DNA of 64,000 bases from Branchiostoma floridae (taxonomy: Eukaryota; Chordata; Leptocardii; Amphioxiformes; Branchiostomatidae). The notes under the pieces were generated by a model. The model saw only the letters and a program-made list of their open reading frames with translations, had not been told where the DNA came from and did not search any database. Positions 1 to 12,200 of this stretch are shown piece after piece. The stretch covers positions 20,781,762-20,845,761 of the forward strand of contig NC_049991.1 of the NCBI RefSeq assembly GCF_000003815.2, given 5' to 3'. The first letter of the stretch is position 1. Each line of letters opens with the position of its first letter. The translations under genes and the position numbers were made by a program.

Positions 1-791
1 AATAACTTCTTTTAGTATTTTTTACTTAAAACCCAAAATAAACGCTGACATTTTGTTTAGTTTGTAACGATATATACTATACAATAACAATCACTTATAC
101 CAAATATTAAAGATATTGTTTTGATAATCAATCTTTTTCCGACACACAACGCTGAAATTCTCTTTCACCCACAGAACAAAAAGTTCTCTCACTTCGGGAG
201 GCTTCCTTGCCAACCCGGCTGTAGGAGTGAGCGCTTTTTGGAGTCTGAGTGAGTGCGAACTTTTGTCGATGTGAGAGCGCTTTTGGAGTAGTGAAAGAAT
301 AACTTCTTTTAGTATTTTTTCACTTTAAACGCAAAATAAACGCTGATATTTTGTTTAGTTTGTAACGATATACACTATACAATAACAATCACTTATACCA
401 AATATTAAAGATATTGTCTTGATCATCAATCTTTCTCCGACACACAACGCTGAAATTCTCTCTCACCCACAGAACAAAACGTTCTCTCACTTCGGGAGGC
501 TTCCCTGCCAACGCGGCTGTAGGAGTGAGCGATTTTTTGGGTCTGAGTGAGTGCGAACTTTTGTCGATGTGAGAGCGCTTTTGGAGTAGTGAAAGAATAA
601 CTTCTTTTAGTATTTTTTACTTAAAACCCAAAATAAACACTGACATTTTGTTTAGTTTGTAACGATATATACTATACAATAACAATCACTTATACCAAAT
701 ATTAAAGATATTGTTTTGATAATCAATCTTTTTCCGACACACAACGCTGAAATTCTCTTTCACCACAGAACAAAAAGTTCTCTCACTCCGG
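1..791 (-). repeat. Satellite array, inverted arm
   Basis: There are about two and a half monomers of a ~298-bp tandem repeat. The motif AATAACTTCTTTTAGTATTT recurs near 1, 299 and 597. Compared with the block after the N gap, the same monomer is present as its reverse complement, for example AGAACAAAAAGTTCTCTCAC here against GTGAGAGAACTTTTTGTTCT there. Short ORFs in it are repeat-derived and carry no recognisable protein. Confidence 0.9.
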
Positions 792-891
792 NNNNNNNNN
801 NNNNNNNNNNNNNNNNNNNNNNNNNNNNNNNNNNNNNNNNNNNNNNNNNNNNNNNNNNNNNNNNNNNNNNNNNNNNNNNNNNNNNNNNNNN
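792..891. other. Assembly gap (100 N)
   Basis: A run of exactly 100 N, the conventional length for a gap of unknown size. It sits precisely between the two oppositely oriented blocks of the satellite, so the orientation switch could be real or a scaffolding artefact. Confidence 0.98.
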
Positions 892-3800
892 GAACAAAAA
901 GGTCAATGTTTTTTTCCGTTTGAAGAAATAAACCTCCAGGAGAGTTATTCTTTCACTACTCCGAAAGTGCTCTCACATCGAGCAAATTTCGCTCTCACTC
1001 AAACCAAAATAAATCGCTCACTCCTCCAGCCGGGTTGGCGGGAAAAGCCCCCGAGGTAAAAGAACTTTTTGTTCTGTGGGTGAGAGAGAATTTCTGCGTT
1101 GTGTGTCGGAATAAAGTGATTGTCTAGGAAATGTCTATAACATAACAGAATCTGATTGTTAAAATGGTTTATTATTGGAAACTGAAGAAAATGACCCTGC
1201 TCATTCCCCTTTAGAAGTTAAGAAAACTCAAGAAAGTTATTCTTTCACTACTCCGAAAGCGCTCTCACATCGACAAAGATTCGCTCTCACTCAGACCAAA
1301 GTAATCGCTCACTCCTCCAGCCGGGTTGGTAGGGGAAGCCTCCCGGAGTGAGAGAACTTTTTGTTCTGTGGGTGAGAGAGAATTTCAGCGTTGTGTGTCG
1401 GAATAATATGACTGTCGAGGAAATGTCTAAAATATAACAGAATGTCATTGTTAAAAAGGTTTATTAGTGGAAACAAGGAAATTACACTGTTCATTGCCAT
1501 TTGGAAGTTAAGAAAATTCAAGCAAGTTATTCTTCCACTACTCCGAAAGCGCTCTCACATCGACCAAATTTCGCTCTCACTCAGACCAAAAAAATCGCTC
1601 ACTCCTCCAGCCTGATCGGCGGGGAAAGCCTCCGAAGTGAGAGATCTTTTTGTTCGGTGGGTGGGAGAGAAGTTCTGCGTTGTGTGTCGGAATGATATGA
1701 TTGTCGAGGAAATGTCTATAATATAACAGAATGTCATTTTTGAAAAGGTCTATTATTGGAAACTGAAAAAAATGACGCTGTTCATTGCCTTTAAGAAGAT
1801 AAGAAAACTCAAGCAAGTTATTCTTCCACTACTCCAAAAGCGCTCTCACATCGACCAAATTTCGCTCTCACTCAGACCAAAAAAATTGCTCACTCCTCCA
1901 GCCTGATCGGCGGGGAAAGCCCCCGAGGTGAAAGAACGTTTTGTTCTGTGGGTGAGAGAGAATTTCTGCGTTGTGTGTCGGAATAAAGTGATTGTCGAGG
2001 AAATGTCTATAACATAACAGAATGTCATGTTAAAATGGTTTATTATTGGAAACTGAAGAAAATAACACTGTTCATTGCCATTTGGAAGTTCAGAAAACTC
2101 AAGAAAGGTATTCTTCCACTACTCCGAAAGCGCTCTCACATCGACTAAATTTCGCTCTCACTCAGACGAAAAAATCGCTCACTCCTTCAGCCGCGTTGGC
2201 AGGGAAAGCCTCGCGAAGTGAGAGAACTTTTTGTTCCGTGGGTGAAAAAGAAGTTTAGCGTTGTGTGTCGGATAAAGATTGATTGTCAAGACAATATCTT
2301 TAATATTTGGTATAAGTGATTGGTATTGTATAGTGTATATCGTTGCAAATTGAACAAAATGCCAGCGTTTATTTTGTGTTTTAAGTGAAAAAATACAGAA
2401 GGAAGTTATTCTTTCACTACCCCTAAAACGCTCTCACAACGACAAAAATTCACTCTCACTCAGACCGAAAAATTTTCGCTCACTTCTAAAGCCGGGTTGA
2501 TAGGAGAGCCTCACGAAGTGAGAGAACTTTTTGTTCTGTGTGTGAGAGAGAATTTTCGCGTTGTGTGTCGGAAAAAGATTGATTGTCAAGACAATATCTT
2601 TAATATTTGGTATAAGTCATTGTTATTGTATGGTGTATATCGTTACAAACTGAAAAAAATGCCAGTGATTATTTTACGTTTTGCGTAAAAAATACTTAAA
2701 GAAGTTGTTCTTTCACTACTCCAAAAGCGCTCTCACATCGACAAAAGTTCGCACTCACTCAGACCCAAAAAATCGCTCACTTCTACAGCCGCCTTGGCAG
2801 GGAAGCCTCCCAAAGTGAGAGAACTTTTTGTTCTATGTGTGAGAGAGAATTTTAGCGTTGTGTGTCGGAAAAAGATTGTCAAAACAATATCTTTAATATT
2901 TGGTATAAGTGATTGGTATTGTATAGTGTATATCGTTACAAACTAAACAAAAGGTCTGCGTTTATTTTGCGTTTTAAGTAAAAAATACTATAAGAAGTTG
3001 TTCTTTCACTACTCCAAAAGCGCTCTCACATCGACAAAAGTTCGCACTCACTCAGACCCAAAAAATCACTCACTCCTACAGCCGCGATGGCAAGGAAGCC
3101 TCCCGAAGTGAGAGAACTTTTTGTTCTGTGTGTGAGAGAGAATTTTAGCGTTGTGTGTCGGAAAAAGATTAATTGTAAAGACAAAATCTTTAATATTTGG
3201 TATAAGTGATTGGTATTGTATAGTGTATATCGTTACAAACTAGACAAAATGTCAGTGTTTATTTTGCGTTTAAAGTGAAATAATACAGAAGGAAGTTATT
3301 CTTTCACTATTCCGAAAGCGATCTCACATCGACAAAACTTCGCTCTCACTCAGACCCAAAAAATCGCTCACTCCTACAGCCGTGTTGGCAGGGAAGCCTC
3401 CCGAAGTGAGAGAACTTTTTGTTCTGTGTGTGAGAGAGAATTTCAGCGTTGTGTGTCGGAGAAAGATTAATTGTAAAGACAATATCTTTAATATTTGGTA
3501 CAAGTGCTTGGTATTGTATAGTGTATATCGTTACAAACTAAACAAAATGTCTGCGTTTATTTTGGGTTTTAAGTAAAAAATACTATAAGAAGTTGTTCTT
3601 TCACTACTCCAAAAGCGCTCTCACATCGACAAAAGTTCGCACTCACTCAGACCCAAAAAATCACTCACTCCTACAGCCGCGATGGCAAGGAAGCCTCCCG
3701 AAGTGAGAGAACTTTTTGTTCTGTGTGTGAGAGAGAATTTTAGCGTTGTGTGTCGGAAAAAGATTGTCAAAACAATATCTTTAATATTTGGTATAAGTGA

Positions 3801-6800
3801 TTGGTATTGTATAGTGTATATCGTTACAAACTAAACAAAAGGTCTGCGTTTATTTTGCGTTTTAAGTAAAAAATACTATAAGAAGTTGTTCTTTCACTAC
3901 TCCAAAAGCGCTCTCACATCGACAAAAGTTCGCACTCACTCAGACCAAAAAAATCGCTCACTTCTACAGCCGCCTTGGCAGGGAAGCCTCCCAAAGTGAG
4001 AGAACTTTTTGTTCTATGTGTGAGAGAGAATTTAAGCGTTGTGTGTCGGAAAAAGATTGTCAAAACAATATCTTTAATATTTGGTATAAGTGATTGGTAT
4101 TGTATAGTGTATATCGTTACAAACTAAACAAAAGGTCTGCGTTTATTTTGCGTTTTAAGTAAAAAATACTATAAGAAGTTGTTCTTTCACTACTCCAAAA
4201 GCGCTCTCACATCGACAAAAGTTCGCACTCACTCAGACCAAAAAAATCGCTCACTCCTACAGCCGCGATGGCAAGGAAGCCTCCCGAAGTGAGAGAACTT
4301 TTTGTTCTGTGTGTGAGAGAGAATTTTAGCGTTGTGTGTCGGAAAAAGATTAATTGTAAAGACAAAATCTTTAATATTTGGTATAAGTGATTGGTATTGT
4401 ATAGTGTATATCGTTACAAACTAGACAAAATGTCAGTGTTTATTTTGCGTTTAAAGTGAAATAATACAGAAGGAAGTTATTCTTTCACTATTCCGAAAGC
4501 GATCTCACATCCACAAAACTTCGCTCTCACTCAGACCCAAAAAATCGCTCACTCCTACAGCCGTGTTGGCAGGGAAGCCTCCCGAAGTGAGAGAACTTTT
4601 TGTTCTGTGTGTGAGAGAGAATTTCAGCGTTGTGTGTCGGAGAAAGATTAATTGTAAAGACAATATCTTTAATATTTGGTACAAGTGATTGGTATTGTAT
4701 AGTGTATATCGTACAAACTAAACAAAATGTCTGCGTTTATTTTGGGTTTTAAGTAAAAAATACTATAAGAAGTTGTTCTTTCACTACTCCAAAAGCGCTC
4801 TCACATCGACAAAAGTTCGCACTCACTCAGACCCAAAAAATCACTCACTCCTACAGCCGCGATGGCAAGGAAGCCTCCCGAAGTGAGAGAACTTTTTGTT
4901 CTGTGTGTGAGAGAGAATTTTAGCGTTGTGTGTCGGAAAAAGATTAATTGTAAAGACAAAATCTTTAATATTTGGTATAAGTGATTGGTATTGTATAGTG
5001 TATATCGTTACAAACTAGACAAAATGTCAGTGATTATTATGCGTTTAAAGTGAAATAATACTGAAGGAAGTTATTCTTTCACTATTCCGAAAGCGATCTC
5101 ACATCGACAAAAGTTCGCACTCACTCAGACCCAAAAAATCGCTCACTCCTCCAGCCGCGTTGGCAGGGAAGCCTCCCGAAGTGAGAGAACTTTTTGTTCT
5201 GTGTGTGAGAGAGAATTTTAGCGTTGTGTGTCGGAAAAAGATTGATTGTCAAGACAATATCTTTAATATTTGGTATAAGTGATTGTTATTGTATGAATCG
5301 ACCTCCTTCAGACTGAACAAAATGCCAGTGTTTATTTTGCGTTTTTAGTAAAAAAAACTAAAAGAAGTTGTTCTTTCACTGCTCCGAAAGCGCTCTCACA
5401 TCGACAAAAGTTCGCACTCACTCAGACCCAAAAGTTCGCTCACTCCTACAGCCGCGTTGGCAGGGAAGCCTTCCGAAGTGAGAGAACTTTTTGTTCTGTG
5501 GGTGAGAGAGAATTTCAGCGTTGTGTGTCGGAAAAAGATTGATTGTCAAGACAATATCTTTAATATTTGGTATAAGTGATTGGTATTGTATAGTGTATAT
5601 CGTACAAACTAAACAAAAGGTCTGCGTTTATTTTGGGTTTTAAGTAAAAAATACTAAAAGAAGTTGTTCTTTCACTACTCCAAAAGCGCTCTCACATCGA
5701 CAAAAGTTCGCACTCACTCAGACAAAAAAAATCACTCACTCCTACAGCCGCGATGGCAAGGAAGCCTCCCGAAGTGAGAGAACTTTTTGTTCTGTGGGTG
5801 AGAGAGAATTTCAGCGTTGTGTGTCGGAAATAGATTGATTATCAAGACAATATCTTTAATATTTTGTATACGTGATTGTTATTGTATAGTGGATATCGTT
5901 ACAAACTAGACAAAATGTCAGTGTTTATTTTGCGTTTAAAGTGAAAAAATACTGAAGGAAGTTATTCTTTCACTACTCCAAAAGCGCTCTCACATCGACA
6001 AAAGTTCGCACTCACTCAGACCCAAAAAAGCGCTCACTCCTACGGCCAGGTTGGCAGGAAAAGCCCTCGAAGTGAGAGAACTTTTTGTTCTGTGTTTGAG
6101 ACAGAATTTTAGCGTTGAGTGTCGGAAAAAGACTGATCGTCAAGACAATGTCTTTGGTTTAAGTGATTGTTAGTGTATGATGTATATCGTTTCAAACTAT
6201 ACAAAATGTCAGTGTTTAACATGTGTTTGAAGTAAAGAAATGATGAAGGAAGTTGTTCTTGCACTATTCCGAAAGCGCTCTCACATCGACCAAAGTTCGC
6301 ACTCACTCAGACCATAAAAATCGCTCACTCCTCCAGCCGCGTTGGCAGGGAAGCCTCCCGGAGTGAGAGAACTTTTTGTTCTGTGGGTGAGAGAGAATTT
6401 CTGCGTTGTGTGTCGGAATAAAGTTATTGTCGAGGAAATGTCTATAACATAACAGAATGTCATTGTTAAAATGGTTTATTATTTGAAACTTAAGAAAATG
6501 ACACAGTTCATTCCCCTTTAGAAGTTAAGAAAACTCAAGCAAGTTATTCTTCCACTACTCCAAAAGCGCTCTCACATCGACAAAGTTTCGCTCTCACTCA
6601 GACCAAAGTAATCGCTTAGTCCTCCAGCCGGGTTGGTAGGGGAAGCCTCGCGGAGTGAGAGAACTTTTTGTTCCGTGAGTGAGAGAGAATTTCAGCGTTG
6701 TGTGTCGGAATAACATGACTGTCGAGGAAATGTCTATAATATAACAGAATGTCATTGTTAAAAAGGTTTATTAGTGGAAACAAGAAAATGACACTGTTCA

Positions 6801-7000
6801 TTGCCATTTGGAAGTTAAGAAAACTCAAGCAAGTTATTCTTTCACTACTCCGAAAGCGCTCTTACATCGACCAAATTTCACTCTCACTCAGACCAAAAAA
6901 TCGCTCACTCTTACAGCCGGGTTGGCAGGGAAAGCCTCGCGAAGTGAGAGAACTTTTTGTGCTGTGTGTGAGAGAGAATTCTAGTGTTTGTGTGTCGGAA
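892..7000 (+). repeat. Satellite array, main block (~21 monomers)
   Basis: About 21 direct monomers of ~290-298 bp. Each carries TTCTTTCACTACTCC, then CGCTCTCACATCGAC, then GTGAGAGAACTTTTTGTTCT, then GCGTTGTGTGTCGGA. Two monomer classes differ in their second half. Class A (about 900-2260 and 6260-7000) has ATAACAGAATGTCATTGTTA. Class B (about 2260-6250) has TATCTTTAATATTTGGTATA and GTATAGTGTATATCGTTACA. Within class B, blocks of four monomers (~1.19 kb) repeat almost identically, at about 2700-3885 and 3885-5070. No gene is seen in this stretch. Confidence 0.93.
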
Positions 7001-7770
7001 TAAAAATGTCTACTGTATCAAAGAATACTTTGTCTTTGGAAAGAATAATTCGATATGTGTTTGAGAGTTGATTTCTGCAAGTGTTTGAGACAAAAAATTG
7101 TACATTTGTTGACGCAACATATTCTCGTGGTGTCTGCACTATGTGAATAATGCAATCAACCCCCAAAACTTTAAAGTCGTCGTACTTATACATCCGAACA
7201 AGGATCTTTTAAACAGTTCTCTTCAGGGACGGATTTTTTTCCACCTTAAGCTTTCTTACCATATGCATGGGTGACTGACTTTCAGAAACTTCTTGCTGTA
7301 TATGTGAAAAAAAATTCAGCCTCAGTTTTTGGATAATATTTGTTTTTACAGATATCATGTATGACTGCACGAACGATCGGAAAGAGTATCTAAGAAAGAT
7401 ATCCAGCGTGCAAGTTTGAGTCGGTGAAGGACAACTTATATGACATGTGTGCGTGCATTCTATGAATCCAGAGACATTCCAGCTACGGTATATTTCAAAT
7501 ACATGTCTCTATGGGAAAAAGGCAAATCATATAAGCTATATAACAGGTCAAAAGTCAAAGTCATGCTGGCCATTGTATCATTAATGTTTAAATAGAAATG
7601 GATTTGAATACCGGTCACGGTATTCACTAAAACAATATAATAGCCTCTATATTGAAGAATAAAGTACATGTTGAACCGAGAACCCGTCTGTATATGCTTG
7701 CATTTATAACATTTGTGAAGAATGGTATAGGACAACACATGGTAAAAAAATCACCTTTTAAAAATCTGTG
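7001..7770. other. Non-repetitive spacer, no gene seen
   Basis: Sequence after the satellite ends. Only short ORFs without recognisable motifs occur, and no splice-phased exon or RNA gene could be recognised. Confidence 0.5.
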
Positions 7771-7774
7771 ACTG

Positions 7775-7962
7775 TGTGCGAAGTTTTTCAACTTTGGAGT
7801 GAGAGAGAAAAATCTGTCGATGTGTGCGACCTTTTCTAACGGTTGTGTGAGAGAGAAAAATCTGTCAATGTGTGCGACCTTTTTCAACTGTTGTGTGAGA
7901 GAGAAAAATCTGTCTGTGTGTGAGACCTTTTTCAACCCTTCTGTGTGAGAGAAAATTCGTTC
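7775..7962 (+). repeat. 49-bp minisatellite
   Basis: About four imperfect copies of a ~49-bp unit built on GTGAGAGAGAAAAATCTGTC followed by ATGTGTGCGACCTTTTTCAA. The GTGAGAGAGAA core is the same short theme found in each monomer of the neighbouring satellite, but the rest of the unit differs, so common origin is only a possibility. Confidence 0.85.
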
Positions 7963-9281
7963 TATGTATACGTTTAATTTTGCAACACTTGGCCCCCAAT
8001 ACTGGGGATATCGCTGAAAGGAACAGGATCTTTAGGTGCAAGTAAACTTGCACGTTAGAGTTTGAAATGAATAGTATGTCGATATTCATGTACATGTGTG
8101 CTAATCTTACAAGGAGGTTAAATCTCTTTGAGATCTTAGAATGTCTTTAAGTTGTCATGAACAAATCGATAGTTGCTTTGACTCACAAGAGCACTTGAAG
8201 ATAGGTGTATAAGTAATGGTTTGAGAGATAGACTTACAAGTGTTACAATTATATGAAATTGAGGGATTAAAGATGTCCAGAGATCATCAAAGAAAGCAGT
8301 ATGGTTCTTTAATGTGTACTGTCTGGATTCTTCGGCCACATTGACATGATTCCTTCGATATCATCCAAGAGTCCATCACTTTCTAGCTGGTTTTCTTAAA
8401 AAGGAAAAAATTATGCCCCTCAGAACACAGACATTAATTGAGACAATGCTTAAAAACACAAAATAAATGGCTGTATCACTTACATACTATATCCATACAC
8501 ATGTTAAGCGCTAACCAACAAGTTTTTGATCACCTTCTTAACCTGATTTGATCACATGACCTGTGCAGAAAGTATGTCAGCAAGCAGGTACTAGTACAAA
8601 TGAGCCAATATGTTGTTCAAAAACAAAACAACCTTTCTTCTAAAAGGGAGATAACTTCTGTATGACATGACATATTATTTGCTACACCACATTATTTGCT
8701 ATGCACAACCTTTGCAAAAGTCCGGCATCTAATGCCCATCCTTCTTTAACTTCTTGTGCTTGCATCAGTTTGAGGCAGTCAGAGGACGTTATCCATCAAG
8801 TGTGACTGGCTTTATCTGGTAAAGGTCCTGGTGCAACAACTAGCTAAATGTGCTACTGACTCTCTACCACTAACATGTAAAGTAAGTTATGAAAATAGGC
8901 TCTCACGGATGTTCTACGTTTAAAAGTGGCTGATGATGATATCAACCCATCTTACCCTGGTTCATCACATGTTGGTTCACTGTAAGCTTTTCTTTGTAAG
9001 CTTTACTGATATGTGACATCTTGGTGACATATAAATATATATCTCTTCTTTTCTTTAGTAATATGTGTACTTTTGGAGTTTTAATGCTTGGAAATGTGGG
9101 AGGGGGGGTTGCATGACAGCCCCAATGAGAGTGAAATACATCAAGTTACTTTCAACCCTACCCCCAATTGATCCTATCTCCCAACATGTCCTTACAATGA
9201 CTGCTGCCCACAAGATACTCCCTCCACTACACTCTGTCTTCATATGGCTTTACTTTGACTGCTGCCTTTCATAATGCTGTG
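7963..9281. other. Region 3' of the LRR gene, no coding exon seen
   Basis: AT-rich sequence downstream (on the minus strand) of the LRR stop codon, probably including its 3' untranslated region. Part of 8480-8560 resembles one arm of the foldback element described at 27630-27957. No ORF with recognisable homology was seen. Confidence 0.4.
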
Positions 9282-12200
9282 TCACAACATGTCTTCTTCT
9301 GCGTCATCGAACTGCCCATCCTCTACTGTGTACAGGAAGCGTATCCTGGCAACCGGTTCCACATGATCCTCGCACGGCACAAACTGCATCGCGGACGAGC
9401 CCTTGTACCAGCGAGAAGGATGTTGGTAGAACACTGGCGTGTCTGACAGAGAAAACAAAAGATATCAAAAATGGAAGTTCCGCTGCAGTACATTAGCAAG
9501 CTGCTAGGGGGCCCACTATCGAACTTGACCTTCGTTTTCCCGACCCCTACCCACCTACCAAATGGATTCATGCAAGGCTTCTCGAGTTATGCTATTGACA
9601 GACAGACAGACAGACAGACAGACATACTAGCCTAAAACATCACCTTGCCATTCTGGCTAACGTAATCATAAAATACACAAAGAAGTGGAAACGGTGTCTG
9701 TACATGTGTTCTTGCTCTCAGGACACAGCACTGGAGAAGTTTTAAGAAAAAAAGAAACTAATGCTCACTCAATAGAGAATGAGAAGGGTGTTGGTAGAAC
9801 ACCAGCATGTCTGGCCAAGAAAAAAATGAAGAAGCGAAAACGGTAGATTCTGTACATGTTCTGTTGCTCTCCAATGTTCAACAGGGCATACACGTAGCAT
9901 CATTTAGCCTGAGTACCATCCTCTGTAGTGACCGCTGGCTCAATACTTTCACTTGCTCCATGGTTAGCAAGCGATAGTACTGAGCCAGCGGTCACTACGG
10001 TGGATGATACTGATAGGCTACATACTATTGGAGAATTTAAAAAAAATGAAAAAGTAATGCTGACTAAATGGAAAATAGAAGAGCCTGACAGTATTTTCAT
10101 ACACAGCCAGTTTCAGGAAGTGGATACAGTTAATGTTTGATAGACATAGTCTTTAATGTACTGTGTCCCGTACCCATAGGAACAGAAGTACTGTTGCTTT
10201 AGCAGTAGCTTTATTTCATGTTACAGTAGAGTATGTGTACTGTGTGACAGCTTTAAATTTCTTGTGAAGTACCAAAACAGTGGACCAAAATATTTATCTT
10301 GCAGTCCTTTTGCTGTTACAACTAACATTGTAACACCAAAAGGAATGGTAAACTGCCTTAATTGATGTTTCGTACAGTAGGTACCAGAGCCTTGGTGAGC
10401 ATGTACACGTGATTGTACAAACTACATTGTAAAATCTGATGTAGGACATTTCCTTACCCCAAGGACAGGTGTCCTCAATTTCATCTTCCCAGTTTTCTGT
10501 CTCAGGAACAAAGGAGGCTGATGGGAATGTGGGGGACACTGGAGACTCGGGTGTGGTTGTGCCTGCAAAGAAAGGCAACAATTTCAAAGGTTTACTTAAA
10601 ATATGAACTGCAATCATGTACAACATCTCCCCCGATCAGCCTTAGAATGAACTGCAAGAGACCAAAAGTTAGTGGAAAACAAATCAATTTATTGAAAGTG
10701 AGGAAATTAGACTCATTGACAAAAGACAGAAGCTTGGGAAGCTTTCCATGACGGTAATATAAGTTTATAAATTTTTCAGAAAAGATTTATGCTACATTGA
10801 CACCTGGTGCGCACAACAAACCTAGCATGGAGGCAGCGTATATGTCCAAGTGGGGATTGCGATCTGGTAGAATAATGCACATTCTTAATTTATTTATTAT
10901 TAATATTTCTTTCAAGACATTTTAGATCAATGGATTGACTTCAAATCTAGATCTATCGAAGGAAAAATGGACCTGACACATTGCTGGCACTGATCACGAT
11001 CTCTACCGGTAGAATCAACAGTTCTGTCAGTTGGCCATCTCTACGCTAAGATAAACAACATCATACATGCAGCTACAAAGAAGCATGCCTACCTGTGCTT
11101 TCCCCCGTGCTGCCTCCGCCATCTGAAAACTGGCTGTTAAATGCTGGTGGCCCTTCATCAACACTGGTGTGAGACCCATCCACCCTGGTGTGAGACCCTT
11201 CCTCCGTGGTGTACGACCCCTCCACTTTGGTGTGAGACCCCTCCACCCTAGTGTGAGACCCCTCCTCGCTGGTGTGAGACCTCCAGAGTGACATGCTCTT
11301 TGCCATGGCCTGTCTCAGGATGCTGTCGTTCCAGGGGATCGGTCCATCCTTCTCATCCTCCACTTCCTCCTCTTCATCAGGCAGGGGCTCAAGCTGCATT
11401 TGTAGTAATTGTACATCAAAGATTATGTTGATGTAATGAGGTAAAAAATACATGTACACCAAAAAGTAGTTACTGTAAAATTTAATGCAGAAAGTTTCAC
11501 GGTGGTTTAATGTTTGCAGTTTTTGCGGCGGGCGCTTCACCGTGAATTTAAAACCACCGCGACCATTTTTCCTTAACGGTAAGAGACTACAGTGCATGGT
11601 GCTACCGCGAAATTAAAACCACCGCGAAATTAAATCTCTGCAAACTTAAATGCATTTACAGTACTCAAGCAACTGAAAAGAGGCCTGAATTCCGATTTCC
11701 GAGTTTCTCATGAATAAATAAAGGTTCAATTTCAAACAAAGAAAACTGGGTTTTGCAAATGGTCAATATTATGAGGTGTGTGATGGGATCACATCCCACA
11801 TATTATTTCGAGTTTCAATTCTAGGCTGCACACCATAAAAGCCTAGGGACCTCTCTTCTAGGGAATTATTTTTAAGCAAAGTAACCGTGTATGAGTAGAG
11901 AAAAAATTCCTTCAGCTACAAGATCAACTGAGTTTCATTTCTTCAACCTACCATGATAGCAAATTTCTGTAAATTAGAGGAAAAAATATTTCCTTGAAAA
12001 AGAAAATAATGAGCAAATTGTTGGCATTTTGTTGGGATAAATCAATGGAAACGCTTCCACCCAAACCTAATTTTCATTAAAAAAACATCACTTCTTAGAT
12101 TAGAAGTTAGTATTTAATGCCATTTCCCAACAGATGACGAGAAACATGAACCAAAAGCTGGACCCTCCAACCCCTTTTTTCACATTTTTGGGGTGCAATA

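Noticed and set aside
716-3576. Numerous 60-80-codon ORFs across the satellite on both strands
   Set aside because: They recur with the ~295-bp monomer, share no protein-like conservation between copies, and one spans the N gap.
892-7000. AGAAC...GTTCT palindrome in every satellite monomer as a steroid-receptor element
   Set aside because: The spacer is five bases rather than three and the flanks are repeat-wide, so there is no support for a regulatory role.
7775-7962. CRISPR-like array
   Set aside because: Repeats are directly abutting and imperfect, with no unique spacers, and the genome is eukaryotic.
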